From assembly GCA_030435675.1 (NCBI GenBank), contig CM059621.1, positions 17,846,653 to 17,910,652 of the forward strand: a stretch of 64,000 bases of DNA, read 5' to 3'. Shown piece by piece: positions 14,201 to 25,900 of the stretch. Below the pieces are notes generated by a model, which was not told the DNA's origin, did no database searches, and was given only the letters and a program-made list of their open reading frames with translations. The translations under genes and the position numbers were made by a program. The stretch's first letter is position 1, and each line of letters begins with the position of its first letter. The DNA comes from Steinernema hermaphroditum. Lineage: Eukaryota > Nematoda > Chromadorea > Rhabditida > Steinernematidae.

Positions 14201-16900
14201 TAATCCCAACGGGAGTAGGCGCGTTCGATCAGGCTCGTGCAGTTCTACAAGATCCAATCATAAAAATGCTATGGTACTTTGGAGCAGGAGGGTCAGATGC
14301 AGAGCTTTTGGTATGAGCAAGGGCCCTGCTGTCTCGAATTGAAAGTTTTGCAGGAAACTAAGATAGTCCACAGTAATCCCAACGGGAGTAGGCGCGTTCG
14401 ATCAGGCTCGTGCAGTTCTACAAGATCCAATCATAAAAATGCTATGGTACTTTGGAGCAGGAGGGTCAGATGCAGAGCTTTTGGTATGAGCAAGGGCCCT
14501 GCTGTCTCGAATTGAAAGTTTTGCAGGAAACTAAGATAGTCCACAGTAATCCCAACGGGAGTAGGCGCGTTCGATCAGGCTCGTGCAGTTCTACAAGATC
14601 CAATCATAAAAATGCTATGGTACTTTGGAGCAGGAGGGTCAGATGCAGAGCTTTTGGTATGAGCGGGGGCCCTGCTGTCTCGAATTGAAAGTTTTGCAGG
14701 AAACTAAGATAGTCCACAGTAATCCCAACGGGAGTAGGCGCGTTCGATCAGGCTCGTGCAGTTCTACAAGATCCAATCATAAAAATGCTATGGTACTTTG
14801 GAGCAGGAGGGTCAGATGCAGAGCTTTTGGTATGAGCAAGGGCCCTGCTGTCTCGAATTGAAAGTTTTGCAGGAAACTAAGATAGTCCACAGTAATCCCA
14901 ACGGGAGTAGGCGCGTTCGATCAGGCTCGTGCAGTTCTACAAGATCCAATCATAAAAATGCTATGGTACTTTGGAGCAGGAGGGTCAGATGCAGAGCTTT
15001 TGGTATGAGCAGGGGCCCTGCTGTCTCGAATTGAAAGTTTTGCAGGAAACTAAGATAGTCCACAGTAATCCCAGCGGGAGTAGGCGCGTTCGATCAGGCT
15101 CGTGCAGTTCTACAAGATCCAATCATAAAAATGCTATGGTACTTTGGAGCAGGAGGGTCAGATGCAGAGCTTTTGGTATGAGCGAGGGCCCTGCTGTCTC
15201 GAATTGAAAGTTTTGCAGGAAACTAAGATAGTCCACAGTAATCCCAACGGGAGTAGGCGCGTTCGATCAGGCTCGTGCAGTTCTACAAGATCCAATCATA
15301 AAAATGCTATGGTACTTTGGAGCAGGAGGGTCAGATGCAGAGCTTTTGGTATGAGCAAGGGCCCTGCTGTCTCGAATTGAAAGTTTTGCAGGAAACTAAG
15401 ATAGTCCACAGTAATCCCAACGGGAGTAGGCGCGTTCGATCAGGCTCGTGCAGTAGAACAAGATCCAATCATAAAAATGCTATGGTACTTTGGAGCAGGA
15501 GGGTCAGATGCAGAGCTTTTGGTATGAGCAAGGGCCCTGCTGTCTCGAATTGAAAGTTTTGCAGGAAACTAAGATAGTCCACAGTAATCCCAACGGGAGT
15601 AGGCGCGTTCGATCAGGCTCGTGCAGTTCTACAAGATCCAATCATAAAAATGCTATGGTACTTTGGAGCAGGAGGGTCAGATGCAGAGCTTTTGGTATGA
15701 GCGGGGGCCCTGCTGTCTCGAATTGAAAGTTTTGCAGGAAACTAAGATAGTCCACAGTAAATCCCAACGGGAGTAGGCGCGTTCGATCAGGCTCGTGCAG
15801 TTCTACAAGATCCAATCATAAAAATGCTATGGTACTTTGGAGCAGGAGGGTCAGATGCAGAGCTTTTGGTATGAGCAAGGGCCCTGCTGTCTCGAATTGA
15901 AAGTTTTGCAGGAAACTAAGATAGTCCACAGTAAATCCAACGGGAATAGGCGCGTTCGATCAGGCTCGTGCAGTTCTACAAGATCCAATCATAAAAATGC
16001 TATGGTACTTTGGAGCAGGAGGGTCAGATGCAGAGCTTTTGGTATGAGCAGGGGCCCTGCTGTCTCGAATTGAAAGTTTTGCAGGAAACTAAGATAGTCC
16101 ACAGTAATTCCAACGGGAATAGGCGCGTTCGATCAGGCTCGTGCAGTTCTACAAGATCCAATCATAAAAATGCTATGGTACTTTGGAGCAGGAGGGTCAG
16201 ATGCAGAGCTTTTGGTATGAGCGAGGGCCCTGCTGTCTCGAATTGAAAGTTTTGCAGGAAACTAAGATAGTCCACAGTAATTCCAACGGGAATAGGCGCG
16301 TTCGATCAGGCTCGTGCAGTTCTACAAGATCCAATCATAAAAATGCTATGGTACTTTGGAGCAGGAGGGTCAGATGCAGAGCTTTTGGTATGAGCAAGGG
16401 CCCTGCTGTCTCGAATTGAAAGTTTTGCAGGAAACTAAGATAGTCCACAGTAATCCCAACGGGAGTAGGCGCGTTCGATCAGGCTCGTGCAGTTCTACAA
16501 GATCCAATCATAAAAATGCTATGGTACTTTGGAGCAGGAGGGTCAGATGCAGAGCTTTTGGTATGAGCAAGGGCCCTGCTGTCTCGAATTGAAAGTTTTG
16601 CAGGAAACTAAGATAGTCCACAGTAATTCCAACGGGAATAGGCGCGTTTGATCAGGCTCGTGCAGTTCTACAAGATCCAATCATAAAAATGCTATGGTAC
16701 TTTGGAGCAGGAGGGTCAGATGCAGAGCTTTTGGTATGAGCAAGGGCCCTGCTGTCTCGAATTGAAAGTTTTGCAGGAAACTAAGATAGTCCACAGTAAT
16801 CCCAACGGGAGTAGGCGCGTTCGATCAGGCTCGTGCAGTTCTACAAGATCCAATCATAAAAATGCTATGGTACTTTGGAGCAGGAGGGTCAGATGCAGAG
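8200..16900 (+). repeat. Satellite subfamily block rich in CGGGGGCCC and AATTCC/AAATCCAGCGGG variants
   Basis: About 50 monomers. Most have GG, GA or AG at monomer positions 157-158 instead of AA. Positions 41-47 vary among AATCCCAA, AATTCCAA, AATTCCAG and AAATCCAG. Positions 81-92 are almost always TTCTACAAGATC; a lone TAGAAC copy lies near 15453. Length changes are nearly all single-base and fall at two spots: the G run before CCCTG (about 9299, 9819, 10685, 10859, 11549, 16920) and the TAAATCCC form (10048, 12990, 15759). This subfamily is distinct from the one that dominates after 28.9 kb. There is nothing else in this stretch. Confidence 0.75.
9086..10126 (+). repeat. Three-monomer (520-bp) local duplication
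   Basis: Two adjacent trimers start at 9086 and 9606, 520 bp apart (3 x 173 plus 1). Each has the order: consensus-like AATCCC/GAGTAGG monomer, a monomer whose G run before CCCTG is one base longer, then an AAATCCAGCGGG monomer and an AATCCC or AAATCCC/GAATAGG monomer. Sharing the one-base insertion at the same place argues for duplication of a block rather than independent insertion, although the exact bases differ slightly (CGGGGGGCCC versus CGAGGGGCCC). Confidence 0.55.
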
Positions 16901-19900
16901 CTTTTGGTATGAGCGGGGGCCTCTGCTGTCTCGAATTGAAAGTTTTGCAGGAAACTAAGATAGTCCACAGTAAATCCAACGGGAGTAGGCGCGTTCGATC
17001 AGGCTCGTGCAGTAGAACAAGATTCAATCATAAAAATGCTATGGTACTTTGGAGCAGGAGGGTCAGATGCAGAGCTTTTGGTATGAGCGGGGGCCCTGCT
17101 GTCTCGAATTGAAAGTTTTGCAGGAAACTAAGATAGTCCACAGTAATCCCAACGGGAGTAGGCGCGTTCGATCAGGCTCGTGCAGTTCTACAAGATCCAA
17201 TCATAAAAATGATATGGTACTTTGGAGCAGGAGGGTCAGATGCAGAGCTTTTGGTATGAGCGGGGGCCCTGCTGTCTCGAATTGAAAGTTTTGCAGGAAA
17301 CTAAGATAGTCCACAGTAATCCCAACGGGAATAGGCGCGTTCGATCAGGCTCGTGCAGTTGTACAAGATTCAATCATAAAAATGCTATGGTACTTTGGAG
17401 CAGGAGGGTCAGATGCAGAGCTTTTGGTATGAGCGGGGGCCCTGCTGTCTCGAATTGAAAGTTTTGCAGGAAACTAAGATAGTCCACAGTAAATCCAACG
17501 GGAATAGGCGCGTTCGATCAGGCTCGTGCAGTTCTACAAGATCCAATCATAAAAATGCTATGGTACTTTGGAGCAGGAGGGTCAGATGCAGAGCTTTTGG
17601 TATGAGCAAGGGCCCTGCTGTCTCGAATTGAAAGTTTTGCAGGAAACTAAGATAGTCCACAGTAATTCCAACGGGAGTAGGCGCGTTCGATCAGGCTCGT
17701 GCAGTAGTACAAGATCCAATCATAAAAATGCTATGGTACTTTGGAGCAGGAGGGTCAGATGCAGAGCTTTTGGTATGAGCGAGGGCCCTGCTGTCTCGAA
17801 TTGAAAGTTTTGCAGGAAACTAAGATAGTCCACAGTAATCCCAACGGGAGTAGGCGCGTTCGATCAGGCTCGTGCAGTTCTACAAGATCCAATCATAAAA
17901 ATGCTATGGTACTTTGGAGCAGGAGGGTCAGATGCAGAGCTTTTGGTATGAGCGGGGGCCCTGCTGTCTCGAATTGAAAGTTTTGCAGGAAACTAAGATA
18001 GTCCACAGTAATTCCAACGGGAGTAGGCGCGTTCGATCAGGCTCGTGCAGTTGTACAAGATCCAATCATAAAAATGCTATGGTACTTTGGAGCAGGAGGG
18101 TCAGATGCAGAGCTTTTGGTATGAGCGGGGGCCCTGCTGTCTCGAATTGAAAGTTTTGCAGGAAACTAAGATAGTCCACAGTAATTCCAACGGGAGTAGG
18201 CGCGTTCGATCAGGCTCGTGCAGTTGAACAAGATTCAATCATAAAAATGCTATGGTACTTTGGAGCAGGAGGGTCAGATGCAGAGCTTTTGGTATGAGCA
18301 AGGGCCTCTGCTGTCTCGAATTGAAAGTTTTGCAGGAAACTAAGATAGTCCACAGTAATCCCAACGGGAGTAGGCGCGTTCGATCAGGCTCGTGCAGTTG
18401 AACAAGATTCAATCATAAAAATGCTATGGTACTTTGGAGCAGGAGGGTCAGATGCAGAGCTTTTGGTATGAGCTTGGGCCCTGCTGTCTCGAATTGAAAG
18501 TTTTGCAGGAAACTAAGATAGTCCACAGTAATTCCAACGGGATTAGGCGCGTTCGATCAGGCTCGTGCAGTTGAACAAGATCCAATCATAAAAATGCTAT
18601 GGTACTTTGGAGCAGGAGGGTCAGATGCAGAGCTTTTGGTATGAGCAAGGGCCCTGCTGTCTCGAATTGAAAGTTTTGCAGGAAACTAAGATAGTCCACA
18701 GTAATTCCAACGGGAATAGGCGCGTTCGATCAGGCTCGTGCAGTTCTACAAGATCCAATCATAAAAATGCTATGGTACTTTGGAGCAGGAGGGTCAGATG
18801 CAGAGCTTTTGGTATGAGCAAGGCCTCTGCTGTCTCGAATTGAAAGTTTTGCAGGAAACTAAGATAGTCCACAGTAATCCCAACGGGAGTAGGCGCGTTC
18901 GATCAGGCTCGTGCAGTTGTACAAGATCCAATCATAAAAATGCTATGGTACTTTGGAGCAGGAGGGTCAGATGCAGAGCTTTTGGTATGAGCGGGGGCCC
19001 TGCTGTCTCGAATTGAAAGTTTTGCAGGAAACTAAGATAGTCCACAGTAATCCCAACGGGAGTAGGCGCGTTCGATCAGGCTCGTGCAGTTCTACAAGAT
19101 CCAATCATAAAAATGATATGGTACTTTGGAGCAGGAGGGTCAGATGCAGAGCTTTTGGTATGAGCGGGGGCCCTGCTGTCTCGAATTGAAAGTTTTGCAG
19201 GAAACTAAGATAGTCCACAGTAATCCCAACGGGAGTAGGCGCGTTCGATCAGGCTCGTGCAGTTGTACAAGATCCAATCATAAAAATGCTATGGTACTTT
19301 GGAGCAGGAGGGTCAGATGCAGAGCTTTTGGTATGAGCGGGGGCCCTGCTGTCTCGAATTGAAAGTTTTGCAGGAAACTAAGATAGTCCACAGTAATTCC
19401 AACGGGAATAGGCGCGTTTGATCAGGCTCGTGCAGTTCTACAAGATCCAATCATAAAAATGCTATGGTACTTTGGAGCAGGAGGGTCAGATGCAGAGCTT
19501 TTGGTATGAGCAAGGCCCCTGCTGTCTCGAATTGAAAGTTTTGCAGGAAACTAAGATAGTCCACAGTAATTCCAACGGGAGTAGGCGCGTTCGATCAGGC
19601 TCGTGCAGTTGAACAAGATTCAATCATAAAAATGCTATGGTACTTTGGAGCAGGAGGGTCAGATGCAGAGCTTTTGGTATGAGCGGGGGCCCTGCTGTCT
19701 CGAATTGAAAGTTTTGCAGGAAACTAAGATAGTCCACAGTAATTCCAACGGGAATAGGCGCGTTAGATCAGGCTCGTGCAGTTGAACAAGATTCAATCAT
19801 AAAAATGCTATGGTACTTTGGAGCAGGAGGGTCAGATGCAGAGCTTTTGGTATGAGCAAGGGCCTCTGCTGTCTCGAATTGAAAGTTTTGCAGGAAACTA

Positions 19901-19991
19901 AGATAGTCCACAGTAATTCCAACGGGAATAGGCGCGTTCGATCAGGCTCGTGCAGTTGAACAAGATTCAATCATAAAAATGCTATGGTACT
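16900..19991 (+). repeat. Satellite block with TTGTAC / TTGAAC variants
   Basis: About 18 monomers in which positions 81-86 switch from TTCTAC to TTGTAC (near 17361, 18052, 18916, 19263) or TTGAAC (near 18224, 18400, 18570, 19610, 19780, 19955), often with GATTC instead of GATCC. AATTCC and CGGGGGCCC remain common from the preceding block. Single-base insertions giving GGCCTCTGCTG occur near 18305 and 19862. Variant order is irregular and I find no clean higher-order period here. This block introduces markers that are organised into a seven-monomer unit downstream. Confidence 0.65.
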
Positions 19992-22900
19992 TTGGAGCAG
20001 GAGGGTCAGATGCAGAGCTTTTGGTATGAGCAAGGGCCCTGCTGTCTCGAATTGAAAGTTTTGCAGGAAACTAAGATAGTCCACAGTAATTCCAACGGGA
20101 GTAGGCGCGTTCGATCAGGCTCGTGCAGTTCTACAAGATTCAATCATAAAAATGCTATGGTACTTTGGAGCAGGAGGGTCAGATGCAGAGCTTTTGGTAT
20201 GAGCGGGGGCCCTGCTGTCTCGAATTGAAAGTTTTGCAGGAAACTAAGATAGTCCACAGTAATCCCAACGGGAGTAGGCGCGTTCGATCAGGCTCGTGCA
20301 GTTCTACAAGATCCAATCATAAAAATGCTATGGTACTTTGGAGCAGGAGGGTCAGATGCAGAGCTTTTGGTATGAGCGGGGGCCCTGCTGTCTCGAATTG
20401 AAAGTTTTGCAGGAAACTAAGATAGTCCACAGTAATCCCAACGGGAGTAGGCGCGTTCGATCAGGCTCGTGCAGTTCTACAAGATCCAATCATAAAAATG
20501 CTATGGTACTTTGGAGCAGGAGGGTCAGATGCAGAGCTTTTGGTATGAGCGGGGGCCCTGCTGTCTCGAATTGAAAGTTTTGCAGGAAACTAAGATAGTC
20601 CACAGTAATCCCAACGGGAATAGGCGCGTTCGATCAGGCTCGTGCAGTTGTACAAGATCCAATCATAAAAATGCTATGGTACTTTGGAGCAGGAGGGTCA
20701 GATGCAGAGCTTTTGGTATGAGCAAGGCCTCTGCTGTCTCGAATTGAAAGTTTTGCAGGAAACTAAGATAGTCCACAGTAAATCCAACGGGAATAGGCGC
20801 GTTTGATCAGGCTCGTGCAGTTGAACAAGATTCAATCATAAAAATGCTATGGTACTTTGGAGCAGGAGGGTCAGATGCAGAGCTTTTGGTATGAGCAAGG
20901 GCCCTGCTGTCTCGAATTGAAAGTTTTGCAGGAAACTAAGATAGTCCACAGTAATTCCAACGGGAATAGGCGCGTTTGATCAGGCTCGTGCAGTAGAACA
21001 AGATTCAATCATAAAAATGCTATGGTACTTTGGAGCAGGAGGGTCAGATGCAGAGCTTTTGGTATGAGCAAGGGCCCTGCTGTCTCGAATTGAAAGTTTT
21101 GCAGGAAACTAAGATAGTCCACAGTAATCCCAACGGGAGTAGGCGCGTTCGATCAGGCTCGTGCAGTTCTACAAGATCCAATCATAAAAATGCTATGGTA
21201 CTTTGGAGCAGGAGGGTCAGATGCAGAGCTTTTGGTATGAGCTGGGGCCCTGCTGTCTCGAATTGAAAGTTTTGCAGGAAACTAAGATAGTCCACAGTAA
21301 TCCCAACGGGAGTAGGCGCGTTCGATCAGGCTCGTGCAGTTCTACAAGATCCAATCATAAAAATGCTATGGTACTTTGGAGCAGGAGGGTCAGATGCAGA
21401 GCTTTTGGTATGAGCGGGGGCCCTGCTGTCTCGAATTGAAAGTTTTGCAGGAAACTAAGATAGTCCACAGTAATCCCAACGGGAGTAGGCGCGTTCGATC
21501 AGGCTCGTGCAGTTCTACAAGATCCAATCATAAAAATGCTATGGTACTTTGGAGCAGGAGGGTCAGATGCAGAGCTTTTGGTATGAGCGGGGGCCCTGCT
21601 GTCTCGAATTGAAAGTTTTGCAGGAAACTAAGATAGTCCACAGTAATCCCAACGGGAGTAGGCGCGTTCGATCAGGCTCGTGCAGTAGAACAAGATTCAA
21701 TCATAAAAATGCTATGGTACTTTGGAGCAGGAGGGTCAGATGCAGAGCTTTTGGTATGAGCGGGGGCCCTGCTGTCTCGAATTGAAAGTTTTGCAGGAAA
21801 CTAAGATAGTCCACAGTAATTCCAACGGGAATAGGCGCGTTCGATCAGGCTCGTGCAGTTGTACAAGATTCAATCATAAAAATGCTATGGTACTTTGGAG
21901 CAGGAGGGTCAGATGCAGAGCTTTTGGTATGAGCAAGGCCTCAACTGTCTCGAATTGAAAGTTTTGCAGGAAACTAAGATAGTCCACAGTAAATCCAACG
22001 GGAATAGGCGCGTTTGATCAGTCTCGTGCAGTAGAACAAGATTCAATCATAAAAATGCTATGGTACTTTGGAGCAGGAGGGTCAGATGCAGAGCTTTTGG
22101 TATGAACAAGGCCTCTACTGTCTCGAATTGAAAGTTTTGCAGGAAACTAAGATAGTCCACAGTAAATCCAACGGGAATAGGCGCGTTTGATCAGGCTCGT
22201 GCAGTAGAACAAGATTCAATCATAAAAATGCTATGGTACTTTGGAGCAGGAGGGTCAGATGCAGAGCTTTTGGTATGAGCAAGGGCCCTGCTGTCTCGAA
22301 TTGAAAGTTTTGCAGGAAACTAAGATAGTCCACAGTAATCCCAACGGGAGTAGGCGCGTTCGATCAGGCTCGTGCAGTTCTACAAGATCCAATCATAAAA
22401 ATGCTATGGTACTTTGGAGCAGGAGGGTCAGATGCAGAGCTTTTGGTATGAGCGGGGGCCCTGCTGTCTCGAATTGAAAGTTTTGCAGGAAACTAAGATA
22501 GTCCACAGTAATCCCAACGGGAGTAGGCGCGTTCGATCAGGCTCGTGCAGTTCTACAAGATCCAATCATAAAAATGCTATGGTACTTTGGAGCAGGAGGG
22601 TCAGATGCAGAGCTTTTGGTATGAGCGGGGGCCCTGCTGTCTCGAATTGAAAGTTTTGCAGGAAACTAAGATAGTCCACAGTAATCCCAACGGGAGTAGG
22701 CGCGTTCGATCAGGCTCGTGCAGTTCTACAAGATCCAATCATAAAAATGATATGGTACTTTGGAGCAGGAGGGTCAGATGCAGAGCTTTTGGTATGAGCG
22801 GGGGCCCTGCTGTCTCGAATTGAAAGTTTTGCAGGAAACTAAGATAGTCCACAGTAATCCCAACGGGAGTAGGCGCGTTCGATCAGGCTCGTGCAGTAGA

Positions 22901-25900
22901 ACAAGATTCAATCATAAAAATGCTATGGTACTTTGGAGCAGGAGGGTCAGATGCAGAGCTTTTGGTATGAGCGGGGGCCCTGCTGTCTCGAATTGAAAGT
23001 TTTGCAGGAAACTAAGATAGTCCACAGTAAATCCAACGGGAATAGGCGCGTTTGATCAGGCTCGTGCAGTTCTACAAGATCCAATCATAAAAATGATATG
23101 GTACTTTGGAGCAGGAGGGTCAGATGCAGAGCTTTTGGTATGAGCAAGGCCTCAACTGTCTCGAATTGAAAGTTTTGCAGGAAACTAAGATAGTCCACAG
23201 TAAATCCAACGGGAATAGGCGCGTTTGATCAGGCTCGTGCAGTAGAACAAGATTCAATCATAAAAATGCTATGGTACTTTGGAGCAGGAGGGTCAGATGC
23301 AGAGCTTTTGGTATGAGCAAGGGCCCTGCTGTCTCGAATTGAAAGTTTTGCAGGAAACTAAGATAGTCCACAGTAAATCCAACGGGAATAGGCGCGTTTG
23401 ATCAGGCTCGTGCAGTAGAACAAGATTCAATCATAAAAATGCTATGGTACTTTGGAGCAGGAGGGTCAGATGCAGAGCTTTTGGTATGAGCAAGGGCCCT
23501 GCTGTCTCGAATTGAAAGTTTTGCAGGAAACTAAGATAGTCCACAGTAATCCCAACGGGAGTAGGCGCGTTCGATCAGGCTCGTGCAGTTCTACAAGATC
23601 CAATCATAAAAATGCTATGGTACTTTGGAGCAGGAGGGTCAGATGCAGAGCTTTTGGTATGAGCGGGGGCCCTGCTGTCTCGAATTGAAAGTTTTGCAGG
23701 AAACTAAGATAGTCCACAGTAATCCCAACGGGAATAGGCGCGTTCGATCAGGCTCGTGCAGTTCTACAAGATCCAATCATAAAAATGCTATGGTACTTTG
23801 GAGCAGGAGGGTCAGATGCAGAGCTTTTGGTATGAGCAGGGGCCCTGCTGTCTCGAATTGAAAGTTTTGCAGGAAACTAAGATAGTCCACAGTAATCCCA
23901 ACGGGAGTAGGCGCGTTCGATCAGGCTCGTGCAGTTCTACAAGATCCAATCATAAAAATGCTATGGTACTTTGGAGCAGGAGGGTCAGATGCAGAGCTTT
24001 TGGTATGAGCGGGGGCCCTGCTGTCTCGAATTGAAAGTTTTGCAGGAAACTAAGATAGTCCACAGTAATCCCAACGGGAGTAGGCGCGTTCGATCAGGCT
24101 CGTGCAGTAGAACAAGATTCAATCATAAAAATGCTATGGTACTTTGGAGCAGGAGGGTCAGATGCAGAGCTTTTGATATGAGCGGGGGCCCTGCTGTCTC
24201 GAATTGAAAGTTTTGCAGGAAACTAAGATAGTCCACAGTAAATCCAACGGGAATAGGCGCGTTTGATCAGGCTCGTGCAGTTCTACAAGATCCAATCATA
24301 AAAATGATATGGTACTTTGGAGCAGGAGGGTCAGATGCAGAGCTTTTGGTATGAGCAAGGCCTCAACTGTCTCGAATTGAAAGTTTTGCAGGAAACTAAG
24401 ATAGTCCACAGTAAATCCAACGGGAATAGGCGCGTTTGATCAGTCTCGTGCAGTAGAACAAGATTCAATCATAAAAATGCTATGGTACTTTGGAGCAGGA
24501 GGGTCAGATGCAGAGCTTTTGGTATGAACAAGGCCTCAACTGTCTCGAATTGAAAGTTTTGCAGGAAACTAAGATAGTCCACAGTAAATCCAACGGGAAT
24601 AGGCGCGTTTGATCAGGCTCGTGCAGTTGTACAAGATTCAATCATAAAAATGCTATGGTACTTTGGAGCAGGAGGGTCAGATGCAGAGCTTTTGGTATGA
24701 GCAAGGGCCCTGCTGTCTCGAATTGAAAGTTTTGCAGGAAACTAAGATAGTCCACAGTAATCCCAACGGGAGTAGGCGCGTTCGATCAGGCTCGTGCAGT
24801 TCTACAAGATCCAATCATAAAAATGCTATGGTACTTTGGAGCAGGAGGGTCAGATGCAGAGCTTTTGGTATGAGCGGGGGCCCTGCTGTCTCGAATTGAA
24901 AGTTTTGCAGGAAACTAAGATAGTCCACAGTAATCCCAACGGGAGTAGGCGCGTTCGATCAGGCTCGTGCAGTTCTACAAGATCCAATCATAAAAATGCT
25001 ATGGTACTTTGGAGCAGGAGGGTCAGATGCAGAGCTTTTGGTATGAGCGGGGGCCCTGCTGTCTCGAATTGAAAGTTTTGCAGGAAACTAAGATAGTCCA
25101 CAGTAATCCCAACGGGAGTAGGCGCGTTCGATCAGGCTCGTGCAGTTCTACAAGATCCAATCATAAAAATGATATGGTACTTTGGAGCAGGAGGGTCAGA
25201 TGCAGAGCTTTTGGTATGAGCAAGGCCTCTACTGTCTCGAATTGAAAGTTTTGCAGGAAACTAAGATAGTCCACAGTAATCCCAACGGGAATAGGCGCGT
25301 TTGATCAGGCTCGTGCAGTAGAACAAGATTCAATCATAAAAATGCTATGGTACTTTGGAGCAGGAGGGTCAGATGCAGAGCTTTTGGTATGAGCAGGGGC
25401 CCTGCTGTCTCGAATTGAAAGTTTTGCAGGAAACTAAGATAGTCCACAGTAATTCCAACGGGAATAGGCGCGTTCGATCAGGCTCGTGCAGTTCTACAAG
25501 ATCCAATCATAAAAATGCTATGGTACTTTGGAGCAGGAGGGTCAGATGCAGAGCTTTTGGTATGAGCAAGGCCCCTGCTGTCTCGAATTGAAAGTTTTGC
25601 AGGAAACTAAGATAGTCCACAGTAATTCCAACGGGATTAGGCGCGTTCGATCAGGCTCGTGCAGTTGTACAAGATCCAATCATAAAAATGCTATGGTACT
25701 TTGGAGCAGGAGGGTCAGATGCAGAGCTTTTGGTATGAGCAAGGGCCCTGCTGTCTCGAATTGAAAGTTTTGCAGGAAACTAAGATAGTCCACAGTAAAT
25801 CCCAACGGGAATAGGCGCGTTCGATCAGGCTCGTGCAGTTGTACAAGATCCAATCATAAAAATGCTATGGTACTTTGGAGCAGGAGGGTCAGATGCAGAG

